Below are positions 28,371 to 35,711 of a stretch of DNA of 64,000 bases, in pieces (the stretch's first letter is position 1; each line of letters starts with the position of its first letter). Both the position numbers and the translations under genes were made by a program. The stretch is taken from contig NC_009355.1 in assembly GCF_000092065.1 (NCBI RefSeq), forward strand, positions 434,001 through 498,000, written 5' to 3'. This stretch comes from Ostreococcus lucimarinus CCE9901 (Eukaryota > Chlorophyta > Mamiellophyceae > Mamiellales > Bathycoccaceae). The notes beneath the pieces are model-generated. The model worked only from the letters and a program-made list of their open reading frames with translations, made no database searches and was not told the origin of the DNA.

Positions 28371-29225
28371 ATGTCCGCCACCGCGAACTCTCGCGCGTAC
28401 GTCGCTGACGTCAAATCCCGGTCTTCGTCCCGTGGACGACGCGCTGTGAAATCGCGCCGCGCGCACACCACGCCGCGCGCCGTCGGCGTGAGCGATGACG
28501 TCGTCACATCTTCGTCGTCGTCCTCTTCTGATTCTATCGAGAACGGGCCGTGTAAGATGAATATTTACGCCCTGGCCGCGTGTGCGGGACGCGGTGAAGC
28601 CGCGACGACGCAGCAGCGCGACGAGATGCGCGCGCTTGTGCGCTCGTTGACGAATCCCACGGCGGCGCCGGCGCGAGACGAGCGGCTCAACGGAACGTGG
28701 GAGTTGGTGTACGAGAGCAGCGGTTTTCCGTTCCGCTCGTCCCCGTTTTTTTGGGCCGTGGGTAAGCTCCTTGGTGAGAATGCTGACTTCTTTTACGGCG
28801 CGCACGAGCATCAGACGAGCATGTTTGGCGGCGGCTGCGGGACGTGCTTGCAGAAAATCTCCGAAGGCGCGCTCGAGAGCGACTGCATCGTCAAGGCTTC
28901 GCTGGGCGTCCCACTCCTCGGATTCGCCCCGCTTTTCTCTGGATACGGTTCCGTGATAACTAAGGGTACGACTCGGGTGTTGGACGACGACACGATCGCG
29001 ATGCCACTGGGATCTTTGTCGACGACGGTGCGGCAAGACGACGCCAATGTTTTGCCAGCGTTGAACTTCTTGAATGGCACCACGGTTCCCGTAGGCGACG
29101 TCATGGGTCGAATCGCCGATGGTGAGTCCGAGGTCACCATGCGCATAACTTACCTCGACGAGGACATGCGCGTGAGCGAGTTAGAGGACGGCACGCAGCT
29201 GGTCTATCGTCGACGCGTCGCGTAA
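28371..29225 (+). CDS. Plastid-lipid-associated protein / fibrillin (PAP domain)
   Basis: 284 residues from the ATG at 28371. The frame is open upstream but overlaps the SPT gene and lacks homology there. A Ser/Arg/Thr-rich leader of ~60 residues looks like a plastid transit peptide. The PAP/fibrillin domain follows: LNGTWELVYESSGFPF near 100-115, a central beta-rich region, and the C-terminal MRITYLDEDMRVSELEDGTQLVYRRR, which matches the family's closing D..LRI.RG..G..FVY.R motif. Fibrillins bind lipids in plastoglobules and thylakoids. It lies 136 bases after the SPT stop. Confidence 0.88.
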   Translation: MSATANSRAYVADVKSRSSSRGRRAVKSRRAHTTPRAVGVSDDVVTSSSSSSSDSIENGPCKMNIYALAACAGRGEAATTQQRDEMRALVRSLTNPTAAPARDERLNGTWELVYESSGFPFRSSPFFWAVGKLLGENADFFYGAHEHQTSMFGGGCGTCLQKISEGALESDCIVKASLGVPLLGFAPLFSGYGSVITKGTTRVLDDDTIAMPLGSLSTTVRQDDANVLPALNFLNGTTVPVGDVMGRIADGESEVTMRITYLDEDMRVSELEDGTQLVYRRRVA

Positions 29226-29300
29226 ACATTCTTGTGCAATAAATTTAAGGTTGAACTCGACTTCGACTTCACCGCCTCATACGGTCGCGCGTCGTGTATC

Positions 29301-30707
29301 ATGCGAGCTTACGCGACGAAAGCAAAAGCGTGTGCGAATGTGTGTCGTGCGTCCGACGCTCGTGGCTCGAATCGGCCAACTGTCGCCGCGCGTCGACGTC
29401 GAACGACGACGTTGGCGCACAAAGATAAAGCCGACGTCGTCGTCATCGGTGGCGGACTAGCCGGTCTTGCGGCGTGTAACGAACTAGAAAAACGTGGGGC
29501 CGATTACGTTTTGCTTGAATCCAGCGACGATGTCGGCGGGCGCGTGCGCACAGACATCGTCGATGGGTTCTTGCTCGATCGAGGCTTTGCCATCTTTCTC
29601 ACTGGATATCCTGAGGCGCAGAAAGTGTTGAACTACGACGCGTTGGAGTTGAAGCCGTTTTATGCAGGCGCGGACGTGCGATTCAACGGTGCGTTTCATC
29701 GCGTGGCGGATCCGTTTCGTCACCCGCTGGATGGGTTACAGTCGTTGACGAATCCGGTGGGGAGCGTCGCGGACAAGGTGCTCGTCGGGCTGGTGCGATT
29801 CCAAACCTTGCTAGCGATGGGAACGCTGGATGAAATGATGTCAGCCGACGGAGAGACGACGATCATGAAGCGTTTAAAGGATTCTGGATTCAGTGATGAG
29901 ATGATTGATCGATTTTTTCGTCCATTTATGGCGGGGATTTTCTTCAACCGCGAGCTGACGACATCGAGCAGACTGTTCAATTTCGTGATGCGCATGCTTG
30001 CGACTGGGCAGAACTGTCTGCCGGCCAAAGGGATCGGAGCGGTGAGCGCTCAGCTGCGCGGTTATCTCACGGCTGACAGAGTTCGTGTGAACGCCAAGGT
30101 GACGACATTGAGCGAGCGAGACGCTGACATGTCTAGAACGCTCACGCTTGACAACGGAGAAACAGTGACGGCAAACAAGTCCGTCATCATAGCGTGTGAA
30201 GGGCCTGAGGCGGCCAGATTACTCGGTGGCTCCTTGGAGCAGAGTCCAAGTAAACCAGAGTCCGCAGTCGGCACGATGTGCCTGTATTTCTCCATGGACA
30301 AGGCACCAACGGATGATGCCATTTTGTATTTGGACGGCGACAACAAAGGGGGTATCGTAAATAATTGCTGCTTTCCCAGTAACGTGGCGCCTTCCTATGC
30401 CCCATCCGGGAAAGCGTTGGCTTCTGTGTCTATCATTGGTGTCCCGAGCGAAGACGACGCTAAGATGGAGGCCAAGGTTCGCGATGAACTTTCTTCGTGG
30501 TTTGGTGACGACCAAGTTGCGACGTGGCGTTTGTTACGCACCTATCGCATCCCGTACGCGCAGCCCAATCAAGAGCCTCCGACGAACTTTGCTCGTTCGA
30601 GCGTTTTAGGCAATGGATTATTCATCGCAGGCGATCATCGAAGCTCTTCCACGTTCGACGGTGCGCTCGTTTCCGGAAGAATCGCAGCAGAGGCGGCGAC
30701 CAAATAG
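29301..30707 (+). CDS. FAD-dependent amine oxidase / phytoene-desaturase-like flavoprotein, plastid
   Basis: 468 residues. A basic, Ala/Arg-rich leader (~45 residues, probable plastid transit peptide) precedes the dinucleotide-binding motif VVVIGGGLAGLAACNELEKRG and LLESSDDVGGRVRTD, the classical GxGxxG plus GGR pair of the amine oxidase/protoporphyrinogen oxidase/phytoene desaturase superfamily. Residues ~110-290 carry the conserved FLTGYPEAQ and FFRPFMAGIFFNREL blocks found in plant plastid homologues. The C-terminal FAD motif is GLFIAGDHRSSSTFDGALVSGRIAA. The substrate is not known. I start at 29301 because the open codons above begin with TTG. Confidence 0.85.
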   Translation: MRAYATKAKACANVCRASDARGSNRPTVAARRRRTTTLAHKDKADVVVIGGGLAGLAACNELEKRGADYVLLESSDDVGGRVRTDIVDGFLLDRGFAIFLTGYPEAQKVLNYDALELKPFYAGADVRFNGAFHRVADPFRHPLDGLQSLTNPVGSVADKVLVGLVRFQTLLAMGTLDEMMSADGETTIMKRLKDSGFSDEMIDRFFRPFMAGIFFNRELTTSSRLFNFVMRMLATGQNCLPAKGIGAVSAQLRGYLTADRVRVNAKVTTLSERDADMSRTLTLDNGETVTANKSVIIACEGPEAARLLGGSLEQSPSKPESAVGTMCLYFSMDKAPTDDAILYLDGDNKGGIVNNCCFPSNVAPSYAPSGKALASVSIIGVPSEDDAKMEAKVRDELSSWFGDDQVATWRLLRTYRIPYAQPNQEPPTNFARSSVLGNGLFIAGDHRSSSTFDGALVSGRIAAEAATK

Positions 30708-30745
30708 ACACCCGTAGAAGCCTGCCTCACAACAAGACCGCGCGC

Positions 30746-31645
30746 ATGCGCGCTAGTAATTTGACATCCCAACGCGTAGAAGTACATACCTATCGTGCAC
30801 CGATTTCGCGCACGTATCGTCGTCGCACGCGCGCCTCGGGGATGACGACGACGCACGAAGACGTACCCACGGCGACGAATTACCTCACGCCGATGCGAAC
30901 GATGGAAGACCTTCAAACCGCGGAAAGAGCGCGCGATGCGGTGGTTTTGTTGAACTACGACCTGCCTCCGCACGCACTGTCTCTGTGGTTGTCGTGTTCG
31001 TACAGAGTGTGCGCGGACGGCGGAGCGAATCGCGTGCAAGACTTGCGAGCGGCGTACGACGCGGCGACGAAAGAGTTGAACTACAACGGAGATGACGTGT
31101 TTAAGCACCCTCATCGAATCGTGGGTGATATGGATAGCGTATGGGGGTCTGTTGCGTCGTTATATCGCGATAACAAAGCGTACGGATGCCTGTTGGATGA
31201 TCAAAGCGATGACCAGGATTCGACAGACTTTGTCAAGTGTCTGAGAGCCATAGTGAAACACAAGCCGGAAGTCAAGCGCGTGTTCACCTTGGGCGCACTT
31301 GGAGGACGGCTGGACCACGTTTTATACAACATGAAGACTCTGTTTGATTTTCCAGAGCTCGAGATTGTTCTGATTGGAGACCATTCGATGGCGCGCGCGG
31401 TGCCCGCGGGCGAAACAATCATCAAACGCGACACACGTTACAAACTCATGCACTGTGGATTGGTGCCATTACAAGGCGACGCGCGCGTGTCAACCGTTGG
31501 TTTAAAGTGGGATTTGAACGATGAAGTGATGTCTTTCAACGCCGGTGGATTGATCTCAACAAGTAACCAGTTCATCGAGGACAAGGTCGTCATTCGGACC
31601 GATGTTCCGCTTTTGTTTACGGCGTCTCCGCCGATGCCACTTTGA
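30746..31645 (+). CDS. TPK1: Thiamine pyrophosphokinase
   Basis: 299 residues from the ATG at 30746; an alternative ATG at 30842 gives 267, nearer the usual ~245-265. Motifs of TPK are all present: CADGGANRVQDL, HRIVGDMDSV, the DQDSTDFVKCL block, and TLGALGGRLDHVLYNM. The C-terminal beta domain ends GGLISTSNQF. The enzyme transfers pyrophosphate from ATP to thiamine, giving the cofactor ThDP, in the cytosol of plants. The extra 32 N-terminal residues are basic and could be a targeting peptide. Only 38 bases separate it from the preceding flavoprotein gene. Confidence 0.93.
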   Translation: MRASNLTSQRVEVHTYRAPISRTYRRRTRASGMTTTHEDVPTATNYLTPMRTMEDLQTAERARDAVVLLNYDLPPHALSLWLSCSYRVCADGGANRVQDLRAAYDAATKELNYNGDDVFKHPHRIVGDMDSVWGSVASLYRDNKAYGCLLDDQSDDQDSTDFVKCLRAIVKHKPEVKRVFTLGALGGRLDHVLYNMKTLFDFPELEIVLIGDHSMARAVPAGETIIKRDTRYKLMHCGLVPLQGDARVSTVGLKWDLNDEVMSFNAGGLISTSNQFIEDKVVIRTDVPLLFTASPPMPL

Positions 31646-31797
31646 CAAGGAACGAGGCGTCTGAGGAACGCAAAAAATATAGATAATCGCTTAGTGCTCA
31701 AGTGAGCGAATAGACGTAGACCTTAGCGTGTTTCAATCACACAAATCTATCGTTAAAATTCTAAACGCTAGTTCGAGGAAGCCGCCACGCGCATCCC

Positions 31798-32235
31798 TCA
31801 GATTGGCTTGACCTTCATGTGTAACGTGATGAGCGAAAACACCAAGCACTTCAAATCTTGCACCAGGTAATAAAAGTTCCTAAAGCCGTCCGGATCTTTA
31901 CTATTCTGTACGTCCAACAGCGACCCAATCTTTGACGTCGTGAAGGATGTGTGATCGTCTCCGTACACAATCTCCAACTCCTGTCGCCCCTCACGATCGG
32001 GCTCGGGCCAATTTCGATCGTCCTCTTTCATCACTTCGCTCTCTTTGATGATTCGCGCCACCTCATTCAGCATCTCGCGCGACACCGTCATCTCTTTACG
32101 AATGCACGTGTCATTCTTGTAGTTTGAGTTGTTCGCGTATCGAAGCTTGCCGCACGGGCGAAACTCGAACTCGAGGAACTCGTGCCCGAATCGGCCTTTG
32201 TGTCCGACGTAGTACCGCACGTAGAAGTCATCCAT
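31798..32235 (-). CDS. MAGOH: Exon-junction-complex core protein MAGOH (mago nashi)
   Basis: 145 residues, essentially full length and highly conserved: [37 protein letters not shown] at residues 4-40, then [15 protein letters not shown] and the C-terminal [30 protein letters not shown] pairs with Y14 to lock eIF4A3 onto spliced mRNA. Its retention in this intron-poor genome fits the introns seen at 44844, 56000-57000 and 62459. RNase Z starts divergently within 34-145 bases, so the two share a very short promoter. Confidence 0.98.
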   Translation of the reverse strand: MDDFYVRYYVGHKGRFGHEFLEFEFRPCGKLRYANNSNYKNDTCIRKEMTVSREMLNEVARIIKESEVMKEDDRNWPEPDREGRQELEIVYGDDHTSFTTSKIGSLLDVQNSKDPDGFRNFYYLVQDLKCLVFSLITLHMKVKPI

Positions 32236-32379
32236 GGCCCTTTGCGGCAGGGCGCGGCGCGTCTGCTTATGGGACGCGACCCAACAGAGGTTTCAGAGAG
32301 TCTCCCAAAAAGTGCATTGGCGGGAGAAATCGTCATCGCGCGACGCCGCACGAGCGCTCGCGCTGCGCGGTCAAACAAC

Positions 32380-34722
32380 ATGGACGATGAGGCGTTAAAA
32401 TCGCCACCATCGCTCGCGCGCGGTGATGCTCGAGTGGTGACGCTCAACGCCTCCGTCGATGGCGTCGAGCCCGCGCTCGTGGTGACCACGCACGCGGGGT
32501 CGCAGTACGCCTTCAACGTCCCCGAGGGATTCGCCAGGCTCGCGCTGGAGTGTAAGATTCGACCGACGGGAAAATTGCGAGCTGTGTTCGCCGCGGACGA
32601 TTCCGCAGCCTCGCTGGGGGGGCTAACGGGGTTGATTTTGCGCCTGTCCGCGGATGGGCACGAACGGTTGGCAGTGGTGGGGCCGAGCGGAACGAGCGCC
32701 CAAGTTGAGGGCGCTCGGAAATGTACGCGGTGGGTGCATCCTGAAGTTGATGGAGTTGAGCTGTGCGCGAATTCTAAACGGTGTGGGGGTATTGGGTGTT
32801 ACGCCGACAACGCTGTGACGGTCTGGCCGCTGTTTCTTGAAGACACATGTGAATGTCTAGTCTGCGAGTGGGAGAATCATAGGCGTCAGACGGCGACCAC
32901 GAGTGATGAAGAGGAGGATGTAGATGAGGGAGGCCATATTGGCGGCGAACAAAGTGAAGGCGTAGAAGACGATAAGATGGCGTCGCCGTCATCTCGTGTG
33001 AAAATGACAAGTACGGACAATACAAAGACGGCGTGCGTGGGTTACGTTTGCGAAGTCAAGGAATTTGACGATGCGCCTGGTGTGCGCATTGCGATTATTC
33101 ATGTGAAAAGTATGGATTTGATTGCACGACTTGATCAGAATCCGACGCTGAATTGCTTCGCATCAAAGGATCTGCACTCACTGGATGCAATGTTCCATTG
33201 TTCGCCAACCGACGTCGCGGACGCTCCTGGTTATAAGTCATGGTTAGAATCAGTCGATTGCGAGCACTTTTTCTGCCGTGCTCAAAATGAACTGGGTTTT
33301 CGCGCTAGCGCCCGAATGTCTCTGCGATTGAACACAGTCGATGCGGAATCGTTTCCCATTCCGAGGGCGTTTGGAGACAGCGATGCCAAACAGCGAGTGA
33401 GTGATAAATTCACAAGCCTTGGGCTGTGTGCTTGTGTGCATATTCGGAAGAACACTGTCGCGAAGTGCGAGGTAGATCATGTAGTGTTTCGTCCTGATGA
33501 TGTTGATCCCGACGCAGTACTGAATGAGCTTGCGACGAAACACCCAGAGCTCGCTGCGGCAGCGCAAGCATCACTCACCAGAATACACCGAAAAGAGATG
33601 GTTGATCTCGAAGAAAACGGAGATGCTGAGACAAGTCAAGCCGTGGCGTCAAATTTGAAATCGCGCTTAATGCGGGGCTTGATAGGGAGGAAGAAGCAAA
33701 AGATAGAAAATGATACCGAGGTGATTTTCCTTGGCACTGGGTCCGCCGAGCCAAACAAATATCGGGGGAGTAGCGGCATCCTCACTGAATTGCCGCGGTC
33801 AGTAGCGGCGAAAACGTCCAAAACATGGATGATGTTAGACTGCGGTGAGGGGACCGTGGGTTCGATTCAAAGAATGTTTGGATGCGCGACGATGAAAAGG
33901 ATTGTCAAGAATCTGAAAGTTGTTTGGATTTCACATCATCACGCAGATCACATGCTTGGTGTTCGTGGTTTATTGGAAGTACATGCTCGCGTTTGCAACG
34001 CGCCTTTGACGCTTGTGGGCCCAAGGGTCCTCGAGGAATGGCTACATACTTGCGGTGTGTCCCAAAATCTATATCATTTCGTCCATTCGCGCGACTTGTT
34101 TGCAGGACCATTTGGCCGTCTGCCACCGCCTCCGCCGCCCACAAAATTGCAGAGCGTGTCGCGATCACCTCTGCCACCTCCGCCGCCACTAGATGAAGGA
34201 AATCAACGACATTCAATTTTTGATCAATCCAATGCCTCGGCTAAGTCTATGGAGAGCCGTCTCATGCAGTTGTGTGGATTGAGTCGATTTGAGGCCGTGG
34301 CCGTTGAACACTGTCGCGACGCCGCGGCCCTCGTCGTCGGATCGCCATCTGGGTGGAGTCTGGCTTACTCTGGAGATTGCAGACCGTCGCGAGGTTTCGC
34401 CCGTGCAGCAAAAGGGTGTGCCTTGATGATCCATGAGGCGACTTTTGATAACGAACTGAGTGACCATGCGGTGCGGAAACGACATTCCACCACCGCTGAG
34501 GCACTTCAAATTGCGGCAGACGCTGGAGTAAAACATATCGTCTTGACGCATTTCAGTCAAAGATATCCCAAAGCAATTTATCTCGATGAGGTTAAGATTA
34601 AGCCTATTATCGCTTTCGATGGATTTCGGTTGCGTTATAGTCAGCTTGAGCGTGTTCAAAACTTGCAACATATCATTACGATGGTGAACGGTGTTTCGAG
34701 CTCCAACGTCGACAAGATATAG
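32380..34722 (+). CDS. Long-form tRNase Z (ELAC2 type)
   Basis: 780 residues from 32380; an upstream in-frame ATG at 32269 would add 37 basic residues that could be an organelle signal. The N-terminal half is the degenerate metallo-beta-lactamase domain of long tRNase Z. The active C-terminal half begins VIFLGTGSAEPNKYRGSSGI, carries DCGEGTVGSIQRMF, the metal motif HHHADHMLGVRGLLE (HxHxDH), SGDCRPS, HEATFDNEL, and HSTTAEAL...KHIVLTHFSQRYP. It cuts the 3' trailer from pre-tRNAs in nucleus and/or organelles. An insertion rich in Pro (two PPPPP runs) sits between the two C-terminal metal motifs. Confidence 0.95.
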   Translation: MDDEALKSPPSLARGDARVVTLNASVDGVEPALVVTTHAGSQYAFNVPEGFARLALECKIRPTGKLRAVFAADDSAASLGGLTGLILRLSADGHERLAVVGPSGTSAQVEGARKCTRWVHPEVDGVELCANSKRCGGIGCYADNAVTVWPLFLEDTCECLVCEWENHRRQTATTSDEEEDVDEGGHIGGEQSEGVEDDKMASPSSRVKMTSTDNTKTACVGYVCEVKEFDDAPGVRIAIIHVKSMDLIARLDQNPTLNCFASKDLHSLDAMFHCSPTDVADAPGYKSWLESVDCEHFFCRAQNELGFRASARMSLRLNTVDAESFPIPRAFGDSDAKQRVSDKFTSLGLCACVHIRKNTVAKCEVDHVVFRPDDVDPDAVLNELATKHPELAAAAQASLTRIHRKEMVDLEENGDAETSQAVASNLKSRLMRGLIGRKKQKIENDTEVIFLGTGSAEPNKYRGSSGILTELPRSVAAKTSKTWMMLDCGEGTVGSIQRMFGCATMKRIVKNLKVVWISHHHADHMLGVRGLLEVHARVCNAPLTLVGPRVLEEWLHTCGVSQNLYHFVHSRDLFAGPFGRLPPPPPPTKLQSVSRSPLPPPPPLDEGNQRHSIFDQSNASAKSMESRLMQLCGLSRFEAVAVEHCRDAAALVVGSPSGWSLAYSGDCRPSRGFARAAKGCALMIHEATFDNELSDHAVRKRHSTTAEALQIAADAGVKHIVLTHFSQRYPKAIYLDEVKIKPIIAFDGFRLRYSQLERVQNLQHIITMVNGVSSSNVDKI

Positions 34723-34760
34723 CTGTAGATTTGTAGTCAAAAAAGCGCGCGCATAGAAGT

Positions 34761-35591
34761 ATGCTTCTTCAGTTGGGCTATCGTCGATGTTTTGCAAGCG
34801 TCGTGCATGCGCAGACCGAGTCTGTGACGTATTTTCTCGCGGACGCATGTCATGGCGTCGGTTTCACTCTGGCAAAGAGTATTCTGGGAAAATCACCCAT
34901 GACTAAACTCGCGGCCGCGACGCAGAGCACGGCGTGCGCGCAAGAATTCAAGAACGCTTTCTGGGACGGCGACCGACTGATAACATCATCTTTTGACCTG
35001 ACTGACCAACGTCAGTTGGAAAATTTTGTATCGAGGTCGAAGTATAGTCTAGGTGACGACGTTCAAGTCTTGCTCGCGAATGTAGGAGAATTACCGAGTC
35101 GATGGCAGCGCCAGTTTCTTACAACGCCTTTAATCGGAGATACGATCGCGAGTGAATGGATCCGACTGTGTAAAGACGTTGCCGCCGTTGGAATTTTACT
35201 GAAGACCATACTGCCGTCCATGATGGCGGCGCCCACACTCATCGGACGCCGAAAAGTTGTTGCAATATTTTCGCATCAATCACCACGTGCATCGGCAGTG
35301 AACGCCGTTGCGTTCAAAGTTGCGAATGCTGCGCTTGACGAGCTTGTACGATCAACGAGCGTAGAGTTAGCTCGAAACGCAGCGCAATCGGAATTTGTTG
35401 TCGTAAAAGTCTCCACGCCGATTCTCGCCGATCGCGGGGCACAACTTGAGTGGTGCACAGAAGTCAGCAAGCAGATAGATCGGCTCAGAAAAGATGAGAG
35501 TTTTGCACTCCAGTACGATGGTCAAAGCTTACCCATTCCAGGGTATCCAGCGCAGATTGACACTTTTGGGTACGATTCTAATGTGATGTGA
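34761..35591 (+). CDS. Degenerate short-chain dehydrogenase/reductase-like protein
   Basis: 276 residues. The N-terminus VTYFLADACHGVGFTLAKSIL aligns with the SDR cofactor motif (TGxxxGIG), but the first glycine is lost. A later stretch, NAVAFKVANAALDELVRSTSVELA, aligns with the SDR catalytic YxxxK-AL region, yet both the Tyr and the Lys positions are substituted. VLLANVGELPS corresponds to the NNAG motif. The fold is probably kept while oxidoreductase activity is lost. The first ~20 residues could be a short organelle signal. The gene starts 38 bases after RNase Z and is more AT-rich than most neighbours. Confidence 0.6.
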   Translation: MLLQLGYRRCFASVVHAQTESVTYFLADACHGVGFTLAKSILGKSPMTKLAAATQSTACAQEFKNAFWDGDRLITSSFDLTDQRQLENFVSRSKYSLGDDVQVLLANVGELPSRWQRQFLTTPLIGDTIASEWIRLCKDVAAVGILLKTILPSMMAAPTLIGRRKVVAIFSHQSPRASAVNAVAFKVANAALDELVRSTSVELARNAAQSEFVVVKVSTPILADRGAQLEWCTEVSKQIDRLRKDESFALQYDGQSLPIPGYPAQIDTFGYDSNVM

Positions 35592-35711
35592 AGTGTGTTA
35601 CAAGCTTCTAATACTACGAGTGTCGGAACGTCGTCGGCGCGCTGCTGCGCAGGTGCGAGCTACAGCTCGAGGAAAAGCCGCAGCCGGCGTCGACGTCGGC
35701 GATGGATGAAT

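Noticed and set aside
27686-28507. Minus-strand ORF of 273 codons across the SPT tail and the fibrillin start
   Set aside because: Antisense to a membrane domain with clear hydrophobic periodicity; no motif of its own.
34213-34848. Minus-strand ORF of 211 codons at the end of RNase Z
   Set aside because: Antisense to the conserved catalytic half of RNase Z; no homology seen.
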